From Marivita sp. GX14005 (GTDB taxonomy: Bacteria; Pseudomonadota; Alphaproteobacteria; Rhodobacterales; Rhodobacteraceae), in contig NZ_JAMCCQ010000002.1 in the NCBI RefSeq assembly GCF_023370775.1, positions 558,001 through 622,000 of the forward strand: 64,000 nt of DNA. Reading direction: 5' to 3'. The notes under the pieces were generated by a model, which was not told where the DNA came from, ran no database searches, and worked only from the letters and a program-made list of their open reading frames with translations. A program made the position numbers and the translations under genes. Numbering within the stretch: the stretch's first letter is position 1; each line of letters begins with the position of its first letter. This document shows positions 55,489 to 64,000 of this stretch, in pieces.

Positions 55489-58263
55489 ATGCCAAAGAAA
55501 ATGCTTATCGATGCCACCCACGCGGAAGAAACCCGCGTCGTGGTGGTTGACGGAAACAAGGTCGAGGAGTTCGACTTCGAGTCCGAAAACAAACGCCAGC
55601 TTGCCGGCAATATCTATCTTGCCAAGGTAACGCGGGTCGAGCCGTCGCTTCAGGCGGCCTTCGTGGATTATGGCGGCAACCGCCACGGGTTTCTCGCCTT
55701 CTCGGAAATCCACCCCGACTATTACCAGATCCCCGTCGCTGACCGCGAAGCGCTGATGGAAGAGGAACGGCTGCTGGCCGAATCCCAGGCCAAGCGCGAG
55801 GAGGAGGACGAGAAGCCCAAATCGCGCCGGAGCCGCGGGCGGAGCAAGACTAAGGCTGCGAAGGCCGATAGCGACGACGCCGTCGCCACGAAGGATGTAT
55901 CGGGCGAGATTTCCGGCATGGAAACCATCGATCTGACGGAAAACGCCGGTGAGGAGGAAGGCCTGTCGCCGATGGAAACCGTGGCCGACACGCCGGTCGA
56001 GACGCCTGGCGCGTCTGACGATAACGATACGGATCAGGACGGCCCGGAAGAAGACGATGAAGACGGTGCGGGCGCCGGTGAGCCGGCGGATCGCGATTCC
56101 AGCATCGAAGCCGTGGCCGATGACGACACGCAGGAGGATATCCGCCCGCGTCGCAAGGCGCGCCCGAAGCGCTACAAGATTCAGGAAGTCATCAAGGTGC
56201 GCCAGATCCTTCTGGTGCAGGTCGTCAAGGAAGAGCGCGGCAACAAGGGTGCGGCTCTGACCACCTATCTGAGCCTTGCGGGCCGCTATTGCGTGCTCAT
56301 GCCGAACACCGCGCGCGGCGGCGGGATCAGCCGCAAGATCACCAATGCGCCGGATCGCAAGAAGCTCAAGGAGATCGCCAATTCCATCGACGTGCCGCAG
56401 GGCGCGGGGCTCATCATCCGCACCGCCGGAGCGAAGCGCACCAAGACCGAGATCAAACGCGATTACGAGTATCTCCAGCGCCTTTGGGAGCAGATCCGCG
56501 AACTGACACTGAAATCTATCGCCCCGACGAAGATCTACGAGGAAGGCAACCTCATCAAGCGTTCGATCCGCGATTTGTATAACCGTGAGATCGACGAGGT
56601 TCTGGTGGAGGGCGAGCGCGGCTATCGCATCGCCAAGGACTTCATGAAGATGATCATGCCGTCCCACGCCAAGAACGTGAAGCATTACGTCGACCCGATG
56701 CCGCTTTTCGCCCGGCATCAGGTGGAAAGCTACCTTTCGGGCATGTTCAATCCGACAGTGCAGCTGAAATCCGGCGGCTATATCGTGATCGGCGTGACCG
56801 AGGCGCTGGTCGCCATCGATGTCAACTCCGGCCGCGCCACGAAAGAAGGTTCGATCGAGGAAACCGCGCTCAAGACGAATCTCGAAGCTGCCGAGGAAGT
56901 GGCACGCCAGTTGCGCCTGCGTGACCTTGCGGGCCTGATCGTGATCGATTTCATCGACATGGACGAGCGCAAGAACAACGCCGCCGTCGAAAAGCGCATC
57001 AAGGACAAGCTCAAGAACGACCGCGCGCGCATCCAGGTGGGCAAGATCAGCGGCTTCGGCCTGATGGAAATGTCGCGCCAGCGCTTGCGCCCCGGCATGA
57101 TCGAAGCGACGACGCAGCCTTGCCCGTCCTGCCACGGCACCGGACTCATCCGCTCCGACGACAATATGGCTTTGCAGGTCTTGCGCCAGATCGAGGAGGA
57201 GGGCGTGCGCCGCCGCTCGCGCGAGGTGCTGGTGCGCTGCCCTGTGTCCATCGCGAATTTCCTGATGAACCAGAAACGCGAGCATATCGCGCAGATCGAA
57301 GCGCGCTACGGTCTTTCCGTGCGGATCGAAGGGGATGTCCATATGGTCAGCCCCGATTTCACCCTCGAGAAGTTCAAGACCGCCAGCCGCACGGTCCCCG
57401 ACGCCGCCTCCGACGTGGTTTCGGTCGATACATCGATCATGGATCAGGTCGATGAGGACGCCGCGCAGCAAAGTGACACATCCGAGGATCAGGCGGGCAC
57501 AAACGGCGAAGGATCGGATGACGACGATCAAAAGCCCAAGAAACGCCGCCGCCGGTCGCGCCGCGGCGGCCGGGGGCGCAGCCGGAACAAGGGCGATCGG
57601 TCCGACAACGGCGATAGCTCCGACGATTCCGGCGACGATACCAGCGAAAGGTCCGATAGCGGCGAAGGAGCCGATAGCGGCGATGGCAAGGCGGAGGAAC
57701 CCCAGCAGTCCCAGGCTCCCGTCGCGGCCGAAGCGGCCGGTGAAGCGAGTGTAACCGAGCCGCCCGCGGATCCCGCAGAAGAGCCGGTCAAGCCCAAACG
57801 CACGCGTCAACGCACCCGAAAGCCCAAGGCGGAGGCGGACGAAAAGGCCGAAGGCACAGAGCCGCAAGAGGATGCGCCGAAAAAGAAGCCGTCACCGCGC
57901 AAGACCGCTGCGAAGAAGAAATCCGAGGAGGGCGACGCCGAAACGGCAGGTGCCTCTGCGCCGTCCGAAAGCGACAAGGTGGCGGATGCGGCGGGCGAGT
58001 TACAGACCGAGCCCGCCAAGAAGAAACCCGCGACGCGAAGCCGCGCCAAGCCGAAACCCAAGACGGTCGCGGATCCCGTTTCCGCAGAAGCAGCGCAATC
58101 CGCCGATGCCCCGCCGGAAACGGTTGCACCGGCTCCCGAACCCGAACCTGCCGCCGCTTCGAACGCGCCGACGGAAACCCCGCCGACACCGGAGCCGGCA
58201 AATTCGGATGACGCGGATGATGATAAGCCCAAGCGCCGTGGCTGGTGGTCTCTGGGCCGCTAG
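55489..58263 (+). CDS. rne: Ribonuclease E/G family endoribonuclease
   Basis: A 924-residue degradosome-scaffold RNase. The N-terminal S1 domain (KMLIDATHAEETRVVVVDGNKVEEFDFE, then AAFVDYGGNRHGFLAF) is interrupted by a long acidic insert at about 100-225. RNase E catalytic blocks follow: VAIDVNSGRATKEGSIEETAL, LIVIDFIDMDERKN with catalytic Asp residues, and the zinc-link CPSCHGTG. The C-terminal 300 residues are charged and low-complexity (KKRRRRSRRGGRGRSRNK, then Ala/Pro/Glu repeats), the scaffold tail. It cuts AU-rich single strands in mRNA turnover and rRNA maturation. ATG at 55489 has a weak Shine-Dalgarno; 55474 is an in-frame option. The insert in S1 is typical of alphaproteobacteria. 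Confidence 0.95.
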   Translation: MPKKMLIDATHAEETRVVVVDGNKVEEFDFESENKRQLAGNIYLAKVTRVEPSLQAAFVDYGGNRHGFLAFSEIHPDYYQIPVADREALMEEERLLAESQAKREEEDEKPKSRRSRGRSKTKAAKADSDDAVATKDVSGEISGMETIDLTENAGEEEGLSPMETVADTPVETPGASDDNDTDQDGPEEDDEDGAGAGEPADRDSSIEAVADDDTQEDIRPRRKARPKRYKIQEVIKVRQILLVQVVKEERGNKGAALTTYLSLAGRYCVLMPNTARGGGISRKITNAPDRKKLKEIANSIDVPQGAGLIIRTAGAKRTKTEIKRDYEYLQRLWEQIRELTLKSIAPTKIYEEGNLIKRSIRDLYNREIDEVLVEGERGYRIAKDFMKMIMPSHAKNVKHYVDPMPLFARHQVESYLSGMFNPTVQLKSGGYIVIGVTEALVAIDVNSGRATKEGSIEETALKTNLEAAEEVARQLRLRDLAGLIVIDFIDMDERKNNAAVEKRIKDKLKNDRARIQVGKISGFGLMEMSRQRLRPGMIEATTQPCPSCHGTGLIRSDDNMALQVLRQIEEEGVRRRSREVLVRCPVSIANFLMNQKREHIAQIEARYGLSVRIEGDVHMVSPDFTLEKFKTASRTVPDAASDVVSVDTSIMDQVDEDAAQQSDTSEDQAGTNGEGSDDDDQKPKKRRRRSRRGGRGRSRNKGDRSDNGDSSDDSGDDTSERSDSGEGADSGDGKAEEPQQSQAPVAAEAAGEASVTEPPADPAEEPVKPKRTRQRTRKPKAEADEKAEGTEPQEDAPKKKPSPRKTAAKKKSEEGDAETAGASAPSESDKVADAAGELQTEPAKKKPATRSRAKPKPKTVADPVSAEAAQSADAPPETVAPAPEPEPAAASNAPTETPPTPEPANSDDADDDKPKRRGWWSLGR

Positions 58264-58285
58264 GCCATCGTGATACCGATCTCAC

Positions 58286-58313
58286 GCGCCCCCGTCTCCG
58301 CATGGGGGCGCTT
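58286..58313. terminator. Bidirectional intrinsic terminator
   Basis: GCGCCCCC (58286-58293) pairs with GGGGGCGC (58304-58311) across a 10-base loop. It lies between the convergent rne and TusA genes. T tracts are short, so efficiency is uncertain. Confidence 0.7.
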
Positions 58314-58330
58314 GCCGTTCAAACCCTGTG

Positions 58331-58552
58331 TCAGGCCTTGCGGATCACCCAGAGCATCGCATCGCCCTCCTGCACGCTTTCGACGAGCACATGACCGGCC
58401 TCGTTGCAGAAATGCGGCATGTCCACGACAGCCGCCGGATCGTCGGTGCGCACACGCAACTCGGCACCGGAGGAAACGGATTTCAGTCGCTTGCGCGTCT
58501 TGAGAACGGGCAGGGGGCAAAGCAGCCCGGTGGCGTCGATTTCTTCACTCAT
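58331..58552 (-). CDS. TusA-family sulfur carrier
   Basis: A 73-residue protein of the TusA/SirA family. The active motif is GLLCPLPVLKTRK with persulfide-carrying Cys12. The rest shows the beta-alpha fold (ELRVRTDDPAAVVDMPHFCNEAGH). TusA relays sulfur for tRNA thiolation or other pathways. A second Cys lies in HFCNEAG. It is divergent from ccdA across about 90 bp. Confidence 0.92.
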   Translation of the reverse strand: MSEEIDATGLLCPLPVLKTRKRLKSVSSGAELRVRTDDPAAVVDMPHFCNEAGHVLVESVQEGDAMLWVIRKA

Positions 58553-58644
58553 GAGAGAGATTTAGGCGAGCGCCGAAAGCCTGTCCACAAGGATGTGACT
58601 GCCTGTCGCGTGACAGCGGCGCGGGCTTGGCATATGTCGGGCGC

Positions 58645-59397
58645 ATGTTGGATATCCAGATCATCGACGCGGCGCTCCTGCCCGCCATGAGCATCGCGCT
58701 GCTGGCCGGTGCACTGTCCTTCCTGAGCCCCTGCGTGCTGCCCATCGTGCCGCCATACCTGGCTTATATGTCCGGCGTCAGCGTGTCGGACATGGAACAT
58801 GGCGGTGCAGGCCGCCGCCGGGCTGTTCTGGCCGCGCTCTTCTTCGTGCTGGGCCTGTCGACGATCTTCATCCTGCTCGGCTTCACCGCCTCCGCCTTCG
58901 GTGCGTTCTTTCTGCAATACCAGACGCAGCTGGCGCAGGTCTCCGGCGTGGTGGTGATCGTCTTCGGGCTTCATTTCCTCGGGCTCTTCCGAATTCCCTT
59001 TCTGGATCACGAGGCGCGTGTCGATGCGGGCAACCAGGGCGGATCGGCCTTCGGTGCCTATGTTCTGGGCCTCGCCTTCGCCTTCGGCTGGACCCCCTGC
59101 ATCGGACCGCAACTCGGCGCGATCCTTTCCATGGCGGCCTCGGAGGCATCGGTCACGAGAGGCACCGTGCTGCTTGCCGTCTATGCCGCCGGGCTCGGTA
59201 TCCCGTTCCTGCTGGCCGCGATGTTCATGACCCGCGCGATTGGGCTGATGAACCGGATCAAGAAACATATGCGCAAGATCGAACTGGCGATGGGCGCGCT
59301 GCTCGTCATCGTCGGCACCGCGCTCGTGACAGGCGCGTTCACCTCCTTCGCCTTCTGGCTGCTCGAGACGTTTCCGGGGCTGGCCCTGCTGGGATAG
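58645..59397 (+). CDS. ccdA: Cytochrome c biogenesis protein CcdA
   Basis: A 250-residue inner-membrane thiol-disulfide transporter with about six helices. The paired cysteines are Cys30 in LSPCVLP and Cys152 in TPCIGP, which pass electrons from cytosolic thioredoxin to periplasmic apocytochrome-c reduction. It contains only the CcdA core (no DsbD alpha and gamma domains). ATG at 58645 fits the family; an earlier in-frame start adds six residues. Confidence 0.95.
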   Translation: MLDIQIIDAALLPAMSIALLAGALSFLSPCVLPIVPPYLAYMSGVSVSDMEHGGAGRRRAVLAALFFVLGLSTIFILLGFTASAFGAFFLQYQTQLAQVSGVVVIVFGLHFLGLFRIPFLDHEARVDAGNQGGSAFGAYVLGLAFAFGWTPCIGPQLGAILSMAASEASVTRGTVLLAVYAAGLGIPFLLAAMFMTRAIGLMNRIKKHMRKIELAMGALLVIVGTALVTGAFTSFAFWLLETFPGLALLG

Positions 59398-59504
59398 CGC
59401 GGGCCGGTTTTCGGTTTGTCAGCATCGCGCCGCTCTGTCACCCTTGCCTCAGCCGGGGAACCGAAACCGCCCGCGCGGCTTTTTCCAGCAAGGAGGCACG
59501 AGAT

Positions 59505-60491
59505 ATGTTCAACGCTTTGGTGGTCGAAAAGGATGAGAGCAGCGGCAAAACGCATGCCGAGGTCAAGGAACTGTCTTCCGAGGATCTCCCTCCGGGCGAG
59601 GTCACCGTCGCCGTTGAATACTCGACTTTGAACTACAAGGACGGGCTCTGCATCGGGCCCGGCGGCGGCCTTGTGCGGTCCTATCCGCATGTTCCGGGGA
59701 TCGATTTCGCCGGAACCGTCGAAACCTCCGAAGATGACCGCTATGCCCCCGGCGACAAGGTCGTGCTGACCGGCTGGCGCGTCGGAGAGACGCATTGGGG
59801 CGGATATGCGCAAAAGGCGCGGGTGAAGGCCGATTGGCTGGTGCCGCTCCCGAACGGGCTGGACACGCGTCAAGCCATGGCCGTCGGCACCGCCGGCCTG
59901 ACGGCGATGCTCGCGGTGATGGCGCTCGAGGATCAGGGCATAAAGGACGGCCCGCTGCTGGTCACCGGCGCCTCGGGCGGCGTCGGCTCGGTCGCCACCG
60001 CCATCCTGGCCAAACTCGGCTATTCGGTCGCGGCCGTCACCGGGCGACCCGACAATGCCGAATACCTCGCCGGACTGGGCGCCACAACCATCGTTCCGCG
60101 TGAAGATTTGGCCGAAACCATCAAGAAACCGCTGGAGCCGGAAACCTGGGGCGCCTGCGTCGATGCGGTCGGCGGCCCGATGCTCGCGCGTGTCCTGGGA
60201 CAGATGGCCTACGGTGCATCGGTCGCTGCGGTTGGCCTCGCAGGGGGCGCGCAATTGCCCGCAACCGTGGTTCCCTTCCTTTTGCGGGGCGTGAACCTGC
60301 TGGGCATAGACAGCGTGATGCAACCCTATGACAACCGTCTTCGTGCGTGGAACCGGATCGCAACGGATCTGCCGATGGACAAGCTGGAGGCGATGGTCGA
60401 ACCGGCCGCGCTGCAGGACTTGCCGCGCCTCGGAGCGGATATTCTGAACGGCCGCGTCACGGGTCGGGTGGTGGTCGACGTCAACGCTTGA
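59505..60491 (+). CDS. acuI: Acrylyl-CoA reductase (AcuI/YhdH type MDR)
   Basis: A 328-residue zinc-independent medium-chain reductase. YSTLNYKDGLCI and VPGIDFAGTV are the N-terminal substrate part, and VTGASGGVGSVATAILAKLGY is the NADPH-binding loop near 150. GIDSVMQPYDNRLRAWNRI is typical of the AcuI/YhdH group. AcuI reduces toxic acrylyl-CoA to propionyl-CoA, a step in DMSP and 3-hydroxypropionate metabolism in Rhodobacterales. AAGGAGG precedes the ATG. A BCCT carrier lies 0.8 kb downstream. Confidence 0.9.
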   Translation: MFNALVVEKDESSGKTHAEVKELSSEDLPPGEVTVAVEYSTLNYKDGLCIGPGGGLVRSYPHVPGIDFAGTVETSEDDRYAPGDKVVLTGWRVGETHWGGYAQKARVKADWLVPLPNGLDTRQAMAVGTAGLTAMLAVMALEDQGIKDGPLLVTGASGGVGSVATAILAKLGYSVAAVTGRPDNAEYLAGLGATTIVPREDLAETIKKPLEPETWGACVDAVGGPMLARVLGQMAYGASVAAVGLAGGAQLPATVVPFLLRGVNLLGIDSVMQPYDNRLRAWNRIATDLPMDKLEAMVEPAALQDLPRLGADILNGRVTGRVVVDVNA

Positions 60492-60540
60492 TGGCTTCTT
60501 TGGGCCTCAAATACCTCGGGGTCCGGGGCAGCGCCCCGGC

Positions 60541-60581
60541 GTTTCCGTCGACGGAAACGGCTTGATGCGTCGACGCATCAA
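60541..60581. repeat. Double-palindrome intergenic element, perfect copy
   Basis: An 18-bp perfect palindrome built on GTTTCCGTC (60541-60558) and a 20-bp perfect palindrome built on TTGATGCGTC (60562-60581). This is the cleanest copy of the family also present at 14059. It starts 49 bp after the acuI stop. A GC hairpin (GGGGCAGCGCCCC, 60526-60538) stands immediately before it and may end the acuI transcript. Confidence 0.85.
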
Positions 60582-60824
60582 TCGCCCCCGCCGGCCCGGG
60601 GCATGCAAGACGAAATTAAGCGCCGGTCTTCGGCAGTCCCGCGCAATATACGAGTAAGAAAGCTGCCTCTATAAGAAATGATATGTCGCGATCGCCATGC
60701 AATGGGTCTTTGTCGTTTGCAGGCTGCGCTCGGATGCTGTTAGGCTCGCACCTGCCCGCGCGGCCTGCACCATGTGAGCGAGGATGTCCGCACATGGCGG
60801 GGGCGGAACCAAAGGAGGAACGCT
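60582..60824. other. Intergenic region upstream of the Usp gene
   Basis: With the repeat, the whole acuI-Usp gap is 333 bp. A TATAAG at about 60672-60677 could be a -10 element, but no good -35 stands 17 bases before it. I see no gene here. A GTG-started frame reaching 60774 is only an extension of the Usp frame. Confidence 0.4.
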
Positions 60825-61238
60825 GTGTTCAAACGGATCATGGTGCCGGTCGATCTGGCACATTCGGACAAACTGGATCGGGCGCTGACCTGCGCGGCCG
60901 ATCTGGCGCTGCGCTACGATGCGACGGTGGTCTACACGGCCGTCACCGCCGCAACGCCCGGCAAGGTCGCGCACAGCCCTAAGGAGTTTGCCGCGAAGCT
61001 TGATGCCTTCGCCGCGGAGCAGGCAGGCCGGTTCGGCATTCAGGCCGAAAGCAAGATGCTCGTCAGCCATGATCCGAGCGTCGATCTGGATCCGACGCTT
61101 CTGGAGGCGATCGAGGACGAAGGGGCGGATCTCGTCGTCATGGCGAGCCATGTTCCGAACGTGACCGATTACATCTGGGCGTCGAACGGTGCGACCATAG
61201 CCAGGAAGGCCAAGATCACGGTGATGCTGGTGCGCTGA
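60825..61238 (+). CDS. UspA family universal stress protein
   Basis: A 137-residue protein with the Usp fold. FKRIMVPVDLAHSDKLDRAL is the first strand and helix, and LVVMASHVPNVTDYIWASNGATIARKAKITVMLV covers the ATP-loop region, in which the usual G-x2-G-x9-G-S/T-N is altered. ADLAL and GADLVVMAS support the assignment. GTG at 60825 has AAAGGAGG upstream, which decides the start. It is 81 bp upstream of the BCCT carrier; Usp proteins often regulate such osmolyte carriers. Confidence 0.9.
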   Translation: MFKRIMVPVDLAHSDKLDRALTCAADLALRYDATVVYTAVTAATPGKVAHSPKEFAAKLDAFAAEQAGRFGIQAESKMLVSHDPSVDLDPTLLEAIEDEGADLVVMASHVPNVTDYIWASNGATIARKAKITVMLVR

Positions 61239-61319
61239 GGCCGCAGACCGCAAATTGAAACAGAACCGGAGCGGCCACATGCGCCTTTGATCCGGCAGAT
61301 TGCAACAAGGGGGGCCATC

Positions 61320-62963
<1,644 letters not shown>

Positions 62964-62981
62964 GCGCGGGCGGAGCCGACA

Positions 62982-63017
62982 CGCCCCGTTCCGGCTCCGG
63001 TCCGGGGCGGGGTTTTT
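62982..63017 (+). terminator. Intrinsic terminator of the BCCT gene
   Basis: CGCCCCG (62982-62988) pairs with CGGGGCG (63003-63009), followed by GGG and a run of five T at 63013-63017. It lies 18 bp after the BCCT stop. Confidence 0.85.
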
Positions 63018-63079
63018 CTTTGCCGGTGGCTTGCATCCCGAACGCCCGCGCGGTCAGGTGCGCGCAAAGGAGAGACGAC

Positions 63080-64000
63080 ATGCTAGACACCGAATATATC
63101 CGCGCGCAGTTCCCCGCCTTTTCCGAGCCGTCCTTGCAGGGGCAGGCATTTTTCGAAAATGCGGGCGGGTCTTTCACCTGCGCGCCGGTGATCGAACGGC
63201 TGACGCGGTTCTACCGGGAGCGCAAGGTTCAGCCCTACGGGCCTTACGAGGCCTCGCGCCTGGCTGGCGAGGAGATGGACGAGGCGCGCGCCGGTCTGGC
63301 CCGGCTTCTGGGTGTGGAGGTGGACGAGGTCAGTTTCGGGCCGTCCACGACGCAAAACACCTATGTGCTCGCGCAGGCTTTTCGGCAGTTTATGTCGCCC
63401 GGCGAGGCGATCATCGTGACCGATCAGGACCATGAAGCCAATTCCGGTCCGTGGCGCCGTCTGGCTGACGAGGGGATCGAGATCCGCGAATGGCGGATCG
63501 ATCCTGAGAGCGGCCATCTCGATGTCGCGGCGCTGGAAGAGCTGCTCGACGAGAAGGTGCGGCTGGTCTGTTTTCCGCATTGCTCCAACGTGGTCGGCGA
63601 AATCAACCCGGTGGCCGAGATCACCGCGCTGTGCCACGCAGCGGGGGCCTTCGTTTGCGTGGATGGGGTCAGCTACGCGCCGCACGGGTTCGCCGATATC
63701 GGACAGATGGGGCCGGATATCTACCTGTTCTCCAGCTACAAGACCTACGGGCCGCATCAGGGAATCATGGTCCTTCGCCGCGCCTTGGGTGAGATGCTGC
63801 CGAACCAGGCGCATTTCTTCAATGCGGATGTGCTCTACAAGCGGTTCACGCCGGCGGGCCCCGATCACGCGCAGGTCGCGGCCTGTGCCGGGATGGTCGA
63901 TTACATGGATGCCCTGGCGGCGCATCACGGCGTCGATGCCACAAGGCTGCACGATCGGATGAGACAGCATGAAGAGACATTGCTCCAGCCGCTTCTCGAT
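63080..64000 (+). CDS. Class V aminotransferase (cysteine desulfurase-like fold), C-terminus cut
   Basis: The first 307 residues of a PLP enzyme. FFENAGGSFTCAPVI is the opening, VSFGPSTTQNTYVLAQAF binds the cofactor phosphate, VTDQDHEANSGPW and VCFPHCSNVVGEI follow, and LFSSYKTYGPHQGIMVL carries the Schiff-base lysine. It resembles SufS/NifS-like or kynureninase-like class V enzymes, but the desulfurase cysteine loop would lie past the window end, so activity cannot be set. AAAGGAGAG precedes the ATG at 63080. It is cut by the window end at base 64000. Confidence 0.85.
   Translation, partial: MLDTEYIRAQFPAFSEPSLQGQAFFENAGGSFTCAPVIERLTRFYRERKVQPYGPYEASRLAGEEMDEARAGLARLLGVEVDEVSFGPSTTQNTYVLAQAFRQFMSPGEAIIVTDQDHEANSGPWRRLADEGIEIREWRIDPESGHLDVAALEELLDEKVRLVCFPHCSNVVGEINPVAEITALCHAAGAFVCVDGVSYAPHGFADIGQMGPDIYLFSSYKTYGPHQGIMVLRRALGEMLPNQAHFFNADVLYKRFTPAGPDHAQVAACAGMVDYMDALAAHHGVDATRLHDRMRQHEETLLQPLLD

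Noticed and set aside
55456-57867. An 803-codon open frame on the - strand opposite rne
   Set aside because: Shadow of the rne coding sequence with low-complexity residues and no ribosome site; rne motifs are clear on the + strand.

Overview
The window is a GC-rich stretch of an alphaproteobacterial chromosome, most likely from the order Rhodobacterales (Roseobacter/Rhodobacteraceae type). The clearest markers are a circularly permuted, two-piece tmRNA gene (ssrA) whose tag reads ANDNHAPVAMAA, an alpha-type SspB adaptor, a fumC - DUF4169 - ribbon-helix-helix gene string, a CbpA/CbpM pair, and an M23 peptidase/bactofilin pair. Most genes are housekeeping or conserved family genes. I see no prophage, integrase, transposase, plasmid or CRISPR signature.

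Layout. 1-5.7 kb: the 5' part of ilvC, two overlapping Lrp/AsnC regulators and a class V aminotransferase, then a J-domain protein, BolA, a DUF4177 protein and GatB. 5.7-14.2 kb: a conserved hypothetical, a lytic transglycosylase, a PlsC-like acyltransferase, aminopeptidase N interrupted by an in-frame TAA, a tiny DUF2256 protein, malate synthase G and tRNA-Arg(CCG). 14.2-19.8 kb: a catabolic module with a class III aminotransferase diverging from an amino-acid-type ABC transporter, a C45-family Ntn hydrolase and an RpiR regulator, with a symmetric TGCA-box operator in the divergent gap. 19.8-25.9 kb: CbpM/CbpA, a GDSL autotransporter, a DUF882 (YcbK-like) protein and an L,D-transpeptidase. 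25.9-31.7 kb: lpxD with a private acyl carrier protein and ketosynthase, then glnE. 31.7-41.4 kb: ASCH protein, bactofilin/M23 peptidase, Bcp, a large AsmA/YhdP-like protein, QueA, an MFS carrier and DUF924. 41.4-46.7 kb: class I aldolase, then a monooxygenase P450, a membrane alpha/beta hydrolase, a small membrane protein and a CYP152-type fatty-acid peroxygenase. 46.8-50.6 kb: a persulfide dioxygenase/rhodanese operon behind a sulfide-repressor-like box, ssrA, a SulP transporter and a DUF1194 protein. 50.7-55 kb: sspB, fumC, an AT-rich unrecognised membrane gene, DUF4169, RHH, RDD and DUF2852. 55-64 kb: rne with a long leader, TusA, CcdA, an AcuI-type reductase, a Usp protein, a BCCT carrier and a truncated class V aminotransferase.

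Themes. Cell-envelope genes recur (lytic transglycosylase, L,D-transpeptidase, DUF882, LpxD with its ACP/KAS pair, M23/bactofilin, AsmA-like), as does translation and RNA quality control (GatB, QueA, ssrA, SspB, RNase E, tRNA-Arg). The most interesting local systems are the P450/peroxygenase/hydrolase cluster, the C45 hydrolase/ABC/aminotransferase module with its operator, the sulfur operon with an ATTC-N8-GAAT box, the dispersed double-palindrome elements placed just after stop codons, and the nonsense codon in pepN. All functional calls rest on motif reading; no database search was run.
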